From positions 1-15,908 of the forward strand of contig JAFWBZ010000137.1 of NCBI GenBank assembly GCA_017537105.1: DNA of 15,908 nucleotides, written 5' to 3'. This DNA is from Clostridia bacterium (lineage in GTDB: Bacteria; Bacillota; Clostridia; Christensenellales; Aristaeellaceae). The stretch's first letter is position 1. Every line of letters begins with the position of its first letter. Shown one piece after another: positions 1 through 6,480 of this stretch. The notes beneath the pieces were generated by a model. The model saw nothing but the letters and a program-made list of their open reading frames with translations. It had not been told where the DNA came from and did no database searches. The position numbers and the translations under genes are program-made.

Positions 1-591
1 AAGCCCGAAGATACCATCATCTCCGCCGCTTCCTGCACCACCAACTGCCTGGCGCCCATGGCCAAGGCCCTGAACGACGGCTGGGCCATCGAGAGCGGCA
101 TCATGTGCACCATCCACGCCTACACCGGCGATCAGATGATCCTGGACGGCCCGCAGCGCAAGGGCGACCTGCGCCGCTCCCGTGCCGCCGCGATCAACAT
201 CGTGCCCAACAGCACCGGCGCTGCCAAGGCCATCGGCCTGGTCATCCCCGAGCTGAACGGCAAGCTGATCGGCGCGGCCCAGCGCGTGCCCACCCCCACC
301 GGCTCCACCACCATCCTGAACGCCGTCATCAAGGGCCAGCCCTCCGTCGAGGAGATCAACGCCCAGATGAAGAAGGAAGCCACCGAGTCCTTCGGCTACA
401 CCGAGGATCAGATCGTCTCCTCCGACGTCGTCGGCATGCGCTTCGGCAGCCTGTTCGATGCCACCCAGACCATGGTCTGCAAGCTCGAGAACGGCAACAG
501 CCAGGTTCAGGTCGTGTCCTGGTACGACAATGAGAACAGCTACGTGAGCCAGATGGTTCGCACCATCAAGTTCTTCTCCGAGCTGGCCTAA
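1..591 (+). CDS. gap: Glyceraldehyde-3-phosphate dehydrogenase, C-terminal part (5' end outside window)
   Basis: This is the last 196 residues of the glycolytic enzyme that converts glyceraldehyde-3-phosphate, NAD+ and phosphate to 1,3-bisphosphoglycerate in the cytosol. The reading frame is open from base 1 and ends with TAA at 589-591. The family active-site motif SCTTNCLAP is present, with the catalytic Cys at fragment residue 12. The partner His is at residue 39 in CTIHAYTGDQ. The Cys-to-His distance of 27 equals that of the family (Cys149/His176). The phosphate-binding and interdomain stretch NIVPNSTGAAKAIGLVIPELNGK and the late SWYDNENSY motif are intact. About 140 N-terminal residues (most of the NAD-binding domain) lie upstream of the window. 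Codon use is strongly biased to C-ending codons, as expected for a highly expressed gene. The probable terminator is at 713-756. Confidence 0.98.
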   Translation, partial: KPEDTIISAASCTTNCLAPMAKALNDGWAIESGIMCTIHAYTGDQMILDGPQRKGDLRRSRAAAINIVPNSTGAAKAIGLVIPELNGKLIGAAQRVPTPTGSTTILNAVIKGQPSVEEINAQMKKEATESFGYTEDQIVSSDVVGMRFGSLFDATQTMVCKLENGNSQVQVVSWYDNENSYVSQMVRTIKFFSELA

Positions 592-712
592 TTGTCGCGC
601 AGGTGTTTTCAGACTTCCGTGTTGGCGGAGGAATGAAGGCCACTACGAAAAATGTTGAGAAACCCTCGTAAACCGTTTCGCTTCGGAATATGAAGGTTCG
701 ATAAACACTTAT

Positions 713-756
713 CCCCTCTTTCCAACCAGAATATGGGCGGAAAGAGGGGTTTTTCT
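713..756 (+). terminator. Rho-independent terminator after gap
   Basis: An 11-bp perfect stem, CCCCTCTTTCC (713-723) with GGAAAGAGGGG (739-749), encloses a 15-base loop and runs into TTTTTCT (750-756). It lies about 120 bases after the gap stop codon and is the only strong terminator before the next gene. Its right arm (GAGGGG) also sits 7 bases before the ATG of the recombinase-like remnant. Confidence 0.85.
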
Positions 757-849
757 ATGGAAATCGACATGGTGATTCAGGAGTTCGGGTTTGACTGTAA
801 GATTCGTAAGTTGTCCCCCAAGACTATTGAAAACTACTATGACATTTGA
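757..849 (+). pseudogene. Tyrosine-recombinase-like N-terminal remnant (30 codons)
   Basis: A 30-codon frame starts at ATG 757 and stops at TGA 847-849. Its residues include FDCKIRKLSPKTIENYY, which resembles the opening helix of the core-binding (SAM-like) domain of tyrosine recombinases, where an L-S-x-x-T-I-x-x-Y pattern is typical. A complete integrase would have about 280-400 residues; after the stop no frame continues with the catalytic R-H-R-Y domain. I therefore read it as a decayed integrase fragment. The assignment rests on a short motif only, so a chance resemblance or a tiny unrelated ORF is possible. Confidence 0.45.
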
Positions 850-1092
850 AGTATCGATTATTGACTGAGCGTATCAATCCCTTCGGATCCGCCACCCACA
901 TGTTTCCTGATCCAACAGAGCATTGATGCGCGCTCCCTTCTCAGCAGATGCGTTCATGGCAGCCTTGAAGGTAAACCGTCATATATCGCATCACCCCTCG
1001 CCGTTTTGATGGATATATTATATAATGGGGTCAACTAACAATTCCGAAGACACGCGATCATAATCGAAGCGTAGTTTTCCTTCATAAAGCGT

Positions 1093-1389
1093 TTGTCACG
1101 ATTGCTTCGTTCGTGGTCGTTTATGGGGCAGATGCTTCGGCAGCAAATCCATTTTGTGCATACAACGCAAGCATATCAACATCACCATGGGTGGGGAACA
1201 TCAACGAACGAATCCATAAAACGGTGGCGCTGTCACTATTGTGACGGCATGAATGATTGGCAGAATGAGGAATACCGACTGCTGAAAAAGGCGTTTTTCG
1301 AAAAAGAAGAAAACCTGTTCCAAAGAGCGAAAATATTATCCCGGGAGACGAATGATGACGATTCGATTGATGACCTTGGCGGATTATGA
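1093..1389 (+). CDS. Hypothetical protein, doubtful small ORF overlapping the acetyltransferase start
   Basis: This open frame of up to 98 codons would begin at TTG 1093; ATG 1123 is a more usual start, and neither has a good ribosome binding site. I do not recognise the product. The second half is charged and helix-like, with RWRCHYCDGMNDW (one CxxC pair) followed by EEYRLLKKAFFEKEENLFQRAK, and looks more protein-like than the first half. Its last 38 bases overlap the GNAT gene in another frame, which could mean translational coupling or that it is not a gene. No signal peptide or membrane segment is visible. It may be a remnant, like the neighbouring recombinase fragment. Confidence 0.3.
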   Translation: MSRLLRSWSFMGQMLRQQIHFVHTTQAYQHHHGWGTSTNESIKRWRCHYCDGMNDWQNEEYRLLKKAFFEKEENLFQRAKILSRETNDDDSIDDLGGL

Positions 1390-1834
1390 GCAGGTCTATG
1401 CATTGTGGACTTCCTATGCCGGAATGGGGCTCAACAGCCTTGACGATTCAAAAGCGGGTATCGAAAAATTCCTTCGCAGAAATCCTGATACCTGCTTCGT
1501 CGTGGAAGCGGATCATGCCATTGTCGGGGCTGTCCTGGTCGGAAATGACGGAAGGAGAGGTTATATCTACCACACGGCCGTACATCCGCTATACCGGAAC
1601 CAGGGCATCGCCAAAAGGCTTGTCGATTGTGCAGTGTCTGCCTTGCAAGGCCAGGGAATCAACAAAGCAGCGCTGGTCGTTTTCAAGAATAACGACATCG
1701 GGAACGGCTTCTGGGAAAAGATTGGTTTTTCGGTCCGCGAAGACCTGACCTATCGAAACAGAACCCTTGTGGAAAGACCGGACAGTTCTTCTTCGTCGAC
1801 TCTGCAGACGGCTCCTGCCCAGCGCGATTCCTGA
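1352..1834 (+). CDS. GNAT-family N-acetyltransferase
   Basis: This is a cytosolic 160-residue GNAT fold protein that would transfer an acetyl group from acetyl-CoA to an amine of unknown identity. The N-terminal strand TIRLMTLADYEQVYALW is typical of the family. The central segment reads VGAVLVGNDGRRGYIYHTAVHPLYRNQGIAKRLV in pieces, with motif A (R/Q-x-x-G-x-G/A, here RNQGIA at about residues 82-87) binding the CoA pyrophosphate. NDIGNGFWEKIGF near residues 114-126 is the usual motif B with the conserved GF. The overall pattern resembles YpeA-like proteins. Two adjacent ATGs (1352 and 1355) follow GGGAG at 1344-1348, so the start is uncertain by one codon. The Ser-rich tail after residue 143 is outside the domain. 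Substrate cannot be read from sequence. Confidence 0.88.
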   Translation: MMTIRLMTLADYEQVYALWTSYAGMGLNSLDDSKAGIEKFLRRNPDTCFVVEADHAIVGAVLVGNDGRRGYIYHTAVHPLYRNQGIAKRLVDCAVSALQGQGINKAALVVFKNNDIGNGFWEKIGFSVREDLTYRNRTLVERPDSSSSSTLQTAPAQRDS

Positions 1835-1854
1835 AGAATTGATCCTTTTCGCAG

Positions 1855-1883
1855 TAGACTTATGACGCAAACTGTGGTATACT
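1855..1883 (+). promoter_or_regulatory. SigA-type promoter of the secreted acidic protein gene
   Basis: TAGACT (1855-1860, 4 of 6 matches to TTGACA) and TATACT (1878-1883, 5 of 6) are separated by exactly 17 bases. They lie about 50 bases before the start codon of the secreted-protein gene and just after the acetyltransferase stop. Confidence 0.6.
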
Positions 1884-1931
1884 GAATCCGTCCGACGAAC
1901 AAACGACAAGTGACAAGAAAGGAATTTCATT

Positions 1932-2444
1932 ATGAAGAAGCTCTTTGCAATTCTGCTGGTCGCAATCCTGACCCTGACCGCTACGGCCTTTGCGGCCACC
2001 TACACCTACAAGGACGACATCGCCTTCAAGTACAACGAAGAATTCTTTGAGATCTCCATGGACGACCACACCGACGACGAGGACCTGGTGATTCTGACGG
2101 GCAAGGAAGCGACTTGGGGCGATACCTTCATTCGTATCCATTTGCGCGACCTGGACGATGGCGAGGCATTCCCCACGATGGAGAACTTCACCGCCATGCC
2201 CGATGCAAGCGAGGTCACCCAGGGTGAGTGGAATGGCTTCAAGGATGTTTTCATGTACACCGTAGAGAACGTGGAAGGCGGCATGGAATACTACTTCATT
2301 GCCCCCGTTACCGATGACGACGGCGAAGTTGAGGACATTCTGACCGTAAACATCGGCGTGAGCGAAGTGGACGACGAGGGCGTCGCCATGAATCGCGACG
2401 ACCTGATCAGCGATGTCCTGGATACACTGAAGGTGGACGACTGA
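1932..2444 (+). CDS. Small secreted acidic protein of unknown function
   Basis: This 170-residue protein begins with a classic Sec signal peptide: MKK, a hydrophobic core to about residue 17, and an AFA cleavage site after residue 21. The mature part of about 149 residues is very rich in Asp and Glu (for example DDHTDDEDL and DDDGEVEDI), contains no cysteine, and has alternating hydrophobic strands suggesting a small beta-rich domain. I do not recognise the family. A good ribosome binding site (AAAGGA, 1918-1923) lies 8 bases before ATG 1932. The gene has its own promoter (1855-1883) and terminator (2464-2490), so it is a single-gene unit. The acidic surface might bind cations or basic partners, but that is only inference. 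Confidence 0.85.
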   Translation: MKKLFAILLVAILTLTATAFAATYTYKDDIAFKYNEEFFEISMDDHTDDEDLVILTGKEATWGDTFIRIHLRDLDDGEAFPTMENFTAMPDASEVTQGEWNGFKDVFMYTVENVEGGMEYYFIAPVTDDDGEVEDILTVNIGVSEVDDEGVAMNRDDLISDVLDTLKVDD

Positions 2445-2463
2445 TTGCCAATCCCAGAACTGT

Positions 2464-2490
2464 GTGCCCCGCCAAACGGCGGGGCACTTT
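2464..2490 (+). terminator. Terminator hairpin after the secreted protein gene
   Basis: A 10-bp perfect, GC-rich stem, GTGCCCCGCC (2464-2473) with GGCGGGGCAC (2478-2487), has a 4-base AAAC loop and is followed by TTTGCTGCT. The T tail is short, but the hairpin is strong and lies 19 bases after the stop codon. Confidence 0.7.
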
Positions 2491-2576
2491 GCTGCTGCGG
2501 CAATTCTGTGTCAACGGTGCAGTGGGACGGCTTGCCATATCGGGCTGCATATTGTGTCAGACCATTCCAGGAAGTC

Positions 2577-2605
2577 TTGCGGGAAATTGCGCCGTGTGAT
2601 AGAAT
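2577..2605 (+). promoter_or_regulatory. Promoter of the MATE-ATPase fusion gene, extended -10
   Basis: TTGCGG (2577-2582) and TAGAAT (2600-2605) are spaced by 17 bases, and TGA directly before TAGAAT gives an extended -10 (TGnTAGAAT). The transcript would carry a leader of about 160 bases. The leader begins with a 6-bp hairpin (GAGGCC 2618-2623 with GGCCTC 2628-2633, GTGA loop) and contains a short reading frame ending on the start codon of the fusion gene. Confidence 0.6.
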
Positions 2606-2769
2606 AATGCCGTCCGGGAGGCCGTGAGGCCTCTCCAGTCGCTGCAAATATCACTGGCGCAGAAGCATTTCGAAGGAACGAATTGGGCAATGGTAATGCA
2701 TTTCCCGCGTGAGCCACTGCACAGTCACCGATTCGAGATGCGTGCAAAAGACGACCGGAAGGTGGATGG

Positions 2770-4566
2770 ATGATGAAACGGACATCGACGGACTATAAGC
2801 TGCTTTCGGGACTGTTTTTCCGGCTGCTCCCCTATCAGGTCCTGCTGATCGTAATCAATGCCGTCAATGGAATCGTGGACAGCCTGTATGCCAGCAATGC
2901 CATCGGCAACACCGCCATGAGCGCCATCGGCCTCTATGGCCCGCTCAATCATTTTCTGTATGCGGCGAGCATCATGCTGGTCAGCGGCTCGCAGATGCTG
3001 TACGGCCGATACCTGGCGAAGGATCGGGAGCGCATTCACAGCGTATTTACGGTGGATATCCTGATCGCCCTCGGCTTGTCTCTGCTGACCTCCGCAATAC
3101 TGATTGTCGGCGTGATCACCGGGACGACCCGGCTGCTGGTTTCCCAGGAGCCGGATCTGCAGATGTTGAACCGGTACATTCTCGGACAGGCGATCGGTAT
3201 CCCCGCGCTTGTGCTGGGGCAGCAGTTCTTCGCCTTCCTATCCTTGGAAAACCAGACGAAGCGCACGATGGTCGCCAGTATCGCCTGCTTTATCGTCAAT
3301 GCCGTCATGGATCATCTCTTCGTGGTCATCTTTCCCATGGGAACCTTTGGACTCGGGCTGAGTTCGGCGATTGCCTCCTGGGTATTTCTGGCCATCCAGG
3401 CCGCCTACTATCTGGCGGGCAGATCCGAATGGAAGTTTTCCCTGCGGGCATGTCGCTGGAAAGACGCCCCGCAGATCGCCAGTCTGGGGTATCCCGGCGC
3501 GCTGTCCCGCTTTGTGGAGATGTTCCGCTGCCTGATCGTCAACTTCCTGGTGCTCAAAGTCGTCGGAAGCGTCGGCCTTTCCGCTTTTGCGGCGTCCAAT
3601 TCGCTGCTTGCGGTCATCTGGGCGGTTCCTTTCGGCATGGTTGCCGTCTCCAGAATGCTCTTCAGCATCAGCATCGGCGAGGAGGACCGCAGATCCTTGG
3701 TCGACGTGATGCGGATTACACTGACGCAGGGTATGCTGCTCATGTGTGGCATCGTGGTACTGCTGGTGCTGTTGGCCGAGCCGCTGACGCAGCTGTTTTA
3801 CAGAAATCCGGCGGACCCGGTATATTCCATGACGGTGATGGGATCCCGGATTCTGCCGCTGTGCATGCCCCCCGCGATGATCAGCCTTCACTTTGCCTGC
3901 TACGCGCAGACGGCGGAAAAGAAGGCGCTCTCGATCGTTCTTCCGATCATTGACGGCGCAGTCGGCGTGGTCCTCTTCAGCCTCCTGCTGATCCCCGTGT
4001 TGAAGATGAACGGCCTGTATATCTCCAACGTGCTGAACGGCGTGCTCTGCGCGGCAGTCATCCTGATCAACGCGTGGATCGAATTGAAGCGATGCCCCCG
4101 CAATTTGGAGGACCTGATGGCGATTCCGAAGCGCTTTGGCGTGGCCGAGGACGCCCGAATCGACATCAGCGTGCGAAGCATGGATGCGGTCATGGAGGTC
4201 TCCAGACAGGTCATCGAGTTTTGCGACAGGCGGGGCATTGACCGGCGCAGGGCGTATCTGGCCGGCCTGTGCATGGAGGAGATGGCCGGGAACGTAGTCT
4301 CGCACGGGTTCCTGAAGGACAAAAAGAAGCATTCCGTGGATATCCGCGTCGTGCACAGCGGCGACACCGTGATCCTGCGGATCCGGGACAACTGCGTCGC
4401 CTTCAATCCCTCTGCGCGCGCCAAAGTCATCCATACGGATGACGCGATCAAGAACGTGGGCATTCGCCTGGTGTACAGCATCGCCAGCGACGTCAGCTAT
4501 CAGTATCTCCTGGGCTTGAACGTGCTGACGATCCGGCTCTCCGGCCCTGCCCCGGATCCCGAATAG
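2770..4566 (+). CDS. MATE-family transporter fused to a C-terminal GHKL/RsbW-type ATP-binding domain
   Basis: This 598-residue inner-membrane protein combines two domains. Residues about 15-440 form a MATE (multidrug and toxin extrusion) module with roughly twelve hydrophobic segments arranged as two repeats. Residues about 465-590 form a HATPase_c domain like that of anti-sigma kinases. Its N-box reads EEMAGNVVSHG (503-513), the G1-like box is RDNCVAFNP (539-547), and the G2-like box is NVGIRLV (562-568). MATE proteins normally end near 450 residues and export cations or drugs using Na+ or H+ gradients. RsbW-type domains bind ATP and phosphorylate an STAS partner or hold a sigma factor. The G1 box has Cys where RsbW and histidine kinases carry Gly, so activity is uncertain. 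Such fusions occur in Clostridia, but I know of no settled function. GGAAGGTGG (2757-2765) precedes twin ATGs 2770/2773. The TIM-barrel gene follows after 85 bases without a terminator. Confidence 0.9.
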   Translation: MMKRTSTDYKLLSGLFFRLLPYQVLLIVINAVNGIVDSLYASNAIGNTAMSAIGLYGPLNHFLYAASIMLVSGSQMLYGRYLAKDRERIHSVFTVDILIALGLSLLTSAILIVGVITGTTRLLVSQEPDLQMLNRYILGQAIGIPALVLGQQFFAFLSLENQTKRTMVASIACFIVNAVMDHLFVVIFPMGTFGLGLSSAIASWVFLAIQAAYYLAGRSEWKFSLRACRWKDAPQIASLGYPGALSRFVEMFRCLIVNFLVLKVVGSVGLSAFAASNSLLAVIWAVPFGMVAVSRMLFSISIGEEDRRSLVDVMRITLTQGMLLMCGIVVLLVLLAEPLTQLFYRNPADPVYSMTVMGSRILPLCMPPAMISLHFACYAQTAEKKALSIVLPIIDGAVGVVLFSLLLIPVLKMNGLYISNVLNGVLCAAVILINAWIELKRCPRNLEDLMAIPKRFGVAEDARIDISVRSMDAVMEVSRQVIEFCDRRGIDRRRAYLAGLCMEEMAGNVVSHGFLKDKKKHSVDIRVVHSGDTVILRIRDNCVAFNPSARAKVIHTDDAIKNVGIRLVYSIASDVSYQYLLGLNVLTIRLSGPAPDPE

Positions 4567-4651
4567 ACCGCGGCGAAGCAGGGCTCATCGGCAGGAAAAA
4601 GGGAAGCTGGCTTTGGTCAAACAGAAAGAGAATTCGACGGGAGGCAGACAC

Positions 4652-5554
4652 ATGAAGATCGCAGTGCAGACAGCCGGAATTGTCAACCGGTTTGGCGTCG
4701 AGGAAGGCTTCCGCATGATACGGGAAGCCGGCTTTGAGGCCGTGGACGCCAATCTGGATCTCTGGCTTACGCCCAAACAAATCAGAGGCGGTGAACTACA
4801 GGAAAGCCTGTTTGAGAAATCGGACGCGGAGATCGTGGAATACTGCGCGCCGATCATCGACGCGCTTTCGCGCAACGGACTGACGGTGACGCAGGCCCAC
4901 GCGCCCTTTCCCACCCGGGTCCATGCGGAGGAAGTGAACGCCTGTGTGCTGCGCGCCGTGGAGCGGACCATCGCCCTGTGCGGTCATCTCGGTTGCCCCA
5001 GGCTCGTGATCCATCCCGGGTTTCTTCCCTTTGCCGAGCGGGGCTCGGATGAATGGAACTACAACGTGCGGATGTATTCCGCCCTGATTCCGGCACTGCG
5101 CGCCCACAAGGTCCTGTGCTGCCTGGAGAATATGTTTACCCACCACGAGACCAAGCTGATGTGCGGCCCCTGCGCGACCCCTGCCGAGGCAAACGCCTGG
5201 ATCGACGCGCTGAACGAGCTGGCTGGCGAGCGGCTGTTCGGCTTCTGCATGGATGTGGGGCATGCCCAGCTGGTCAGCCAGGATATCCGGGCATTCATCC
5301 TGCAGCTGGGGAAAAACCTCGCCTGCTTCCACATTCACGACAACAACGGCGTTCTGGATCAGCACCTCTTCCCCTATGAGGGCATCATGGATTGGGAGCG
5401 CTTTTGCGATGCGGTCAGGGAGAGCGGCTTCGAAGGCGATCTCAGCTTTGAGACGTACAACGGCCTGAACCGGTATCCGGCGGAGCTGGCGCTTCCCGCG
5501 CTGCGGCTGGCCGCGGCCGAGGCCGATTACTTCCGCCGAAGGATCCAGGGATGA
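4652..5554 (+). CDS. Sugar phosphate isomerase/epimerase family protein (xylose isomerase-like TIM barrel)
   Basis: This is a 300-residue cytosolic protein of the AP-endonuclease-2/xylose-isomerase-like TIM-barrel superfamily. Members isomerise or epimerise sugars and related polyols, or act as dehydratases, using a divalent metal. Visible ligand candidates are Glu159 in CCLENMF, Asp201 and His204 in CMDVGHAQL, His227/His229 in CFHIHDN, and Glu267 in LSFETYN. His83 (QAHAPF) and His121 (VIHPGF) lie at the barrel mouth. The length fits the family. ATG 4652 is chosen because GGGAGG (4639-4644) lies 7 bases upstream; an in-frame ATG at 4613 would add 13 unconserved residues. It probably shares the transcript of the MATE-ATPase fusion. 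The substrate cannot be assigned, since the family also includes inosose dehydratase, hydroxypyruvate isomerase and tagatose epimerase. Confidence 0.9.
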   Translation: MKIAVQTAGIVNRFGVEEGFRMIREAGFEAVDANLDLWLTPKQIRGGELQESLFEKSDAEIVEYCAPIIDALSRNGLTVTQAHAPFPTRVHAEEVNACVLRAVERTIALCGHLGCPRLVIHPGFLPFAERGSDEWNYNVRMYSALIPALRAHKVLCCLENMFTHHETKLMCGPCATPAEANAWIDALNELAGERLFGFCMDVGHAQLVSQDIRAFILQLGKNLACFHIHDNNGVLDQHLFPYEGIMDWERFCDAVRESGFEGDLSFETYNGLNRYPAELALPALRLAAAEADYFRRRIQG

Positions 5555-5789
5555 TGGGGCGGGAACGGTTCGAAGGACGCTGAGATCACGCGCAGAACAT
5601 TAGTTTTGACATTGAGGGCTTCCACCGCATCCTGACAAAGTACGCCATTAAAAAACGTCGGCACCAAGCGCGGCATGCGAAAAATCGGAACATTGCCGGG
5701 CACTGTGTGATTCCCTGTTTCTGAGAATACCTCGCGTTCAAACCGGAGTGAACACCTGTGAAAGACGATGGAAATGGGAGTGAGTAATT
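5555..5789. other. AT-richer spacer with no recognisable gene
   Basis: Between the TIM-barrel stop and the possible membrane peptide I find no terminator with a T run and no convincing coding region. A plus-strand frame at about 5601-5723 is open and basic (TKYAIKKRRHQARHAKNR) but has no start codon with a ribosome binding site. It might be a decayed fragment; I cannot assign it. Confidence 0.5.
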
Positions 5790-5894
5790 ATGGCGAAGCT
5801 TGCAGGGTTGGGAATATGTATAATGATATTTGCGGCATCCATTTTCATTTCCGTTCGCTCCTTCGACCGTTTTCAAGAAGGCAACAGTAGATAA
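5790..5894 (+). CDS. Possible 34-residue single-pass membrane peptide
   Basis: ATG 5790 to TAA 5892-5894 encodes a peptide with a short N-terminus (MAKLAG), about 18 uninterrupted hydrophobic residues (GICIMIFAASIFISV) and a charged tail (RSFDRFQEGNSR). This is the architecture of small bitopic membrane peptides, with positive residues at both ends. GGGAG (5776-5780) lies 9 bases upstream. The surrounding 13-mer GAAATGGGAGTGA recurs as the ribosome binding region of the sigma factor gene 218 bases later. An overlapping frame from ATG 5768 gives a non-hydrophobic peptide and seems less likely. Too short for family assignment; it could be chance. Confidence 0.4.
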   Translation: MAKLAGLGICIMIFAASIFISVRSFDRFQEGNSR

Positions 5895-5916
5895 GCAAAA
5901 CATATAATTCTGTGTC

Positions 5917-5951
5917 GACGCTATGATTTATGCCCGTCATAGCGTCTTATT
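5917..5951 (+). promoter_or_regulatory. Inverted repeat upstream of the sigma factor gene (terminator or operator)
   Basis: GACGCTATGA (5917-5926) and TCATAGCGTC (5937-5946) form a perfect 10-bp inverted repeat with a 10-base spacer, followed by TTATTAG. It sits after the possible membrane peptide. TATAAT at 5903-5908 would put transcription starts at its left edge. It could be a weak terminator or an operator/leader hairpin for the sigma operon. The -35 for that TATAAT is poor, so I do not call the promoter separately. Confidence 0.5.
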
Positions 5952-6006
5952 AGTGCATATGCAAATGAGACAGGGTTTCATGAAATCCGAAATGGGAGTG
6001 AACTGC

Positions 6007-6465
6007 ATGACCGAGAGTGTGTTTTCCGAAAGGGTCCGGGCGTTGCAGGGACCGCTGTGGCGCATCGCCTGGGCGATCCTGCGCAACAGCGCGGATTGCG
6101 ACGATGCCATCCAGGAGACGCTGCTTCGGGCCTGGAACCGAATCGGCAGCCTTCGGGATGAAACGGCGTTTGACGCCTGGCTGATGCGCATACTGGTCAA
6201 CGAGTGTAAAGACATCCTGCGCCGTCGCGCACGACGTCCGCAGACGCCGATGGAAGCCGCTCCAGAGTTGACCGCGCCAGAAGAGAACACCGCCTTGCGC
6301 GACTCGATATTCGCTCTGCCGCTGTCGTTGCGTTTGCCGCTGCTGCTGCATTACATGGAGGGCTACAGCGTGAAGGAGACAGCGCGGATGCTGCACCTGC
6401 CGGAGACGACGGTTCATTGGAGACTGCACGCCGCACGCAAGAGAATACGGGACGAATGGAATTGA
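6007..6465 (+). CDS. ECF-type RNA polymerase sigma-70 factor
   Basis: This 152-residue protein has the two-domain layout of extracytoplasmic-function sigma factors, which direct RNA polymerase to stress or envelope regulons. Region 2 (about residues 13-78) carries DCDDAIQETLLRAW and the following AFDAWLMRILVNECKDILRRR pieces, which contact the -10 element. Region 4 (about 97-147) has the helix-turn-helix YSVKETARMLHLPETTVHW and the basic end RLHAARKRIR that recognises the -35. ATG 6007 is chosen over an upstream in-frame ATG at 5923 because GGGAG (5994-5998) lies 8 bases before it and homology starts here. The earlier start would overlap the inverted repeat at 5917-5946. The anti-sigma gene follows after 15 bases, the usual arrangement. 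Confidence 0.95.
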   Translation: MTESVFSERVRALQGPLWRIAWAILRNSADCDDAIQETLLRAWNRIGSLRDETAFDAWLMRILVNECKDILRRRARRPQTPMEAAPELTAPEENTALRDSIFALPLSLRLPLLLHYMEGYSVKETARMLHLPETTVHWRLHAARKRIRDEWN

Positions 6466-6480
6466 CGGGAGGTTGAAAGC

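Larger units (their letters stand above)
592..1092. other. Gene-poor, AT-richer intergenic stretch
   Basis: No intact gene is visible here. The stretch holds the gap terminator (713-756), a 30-codon recombinase-like remnant (757-849) and a perfect TATAAT at 1021-1026 inside an AT-rich run. No convincing -35 lies 16-18 bases upstream of that TATAAT, so I do not call a promoter. A short minus-strand reading frame at about 870-980 shows no recognisable motif. Base composition is clearly more AT-rich than the flanking gap gene. That fits decayed or imported DNA, but I have not computed it. Confidence 0.6.

Noticed and set aside
1005..1026. Promoter with perfect TATAAT at 1021-1026
   Set aside because: No acceptable -35 at 16-18 bases upstream, and the AT-rich run makes chance TATAAT likely.
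3238..4434. Minus-strand open frame of 398 codons opposite the MATE-ATPase gene
   Set aside because: Composition is antisense-like and there is no ribosome binding site or motif; the plus-strand frame is clearly coding.
5923..6006. Longer N-terminus for the ECF sigma factor from ATG 5923
   Set aside because: It has no ribosome binding site, overlaps the inverted repeat, and adds residues unlike the family; ATG 6007 has a well-placed GGGAG.
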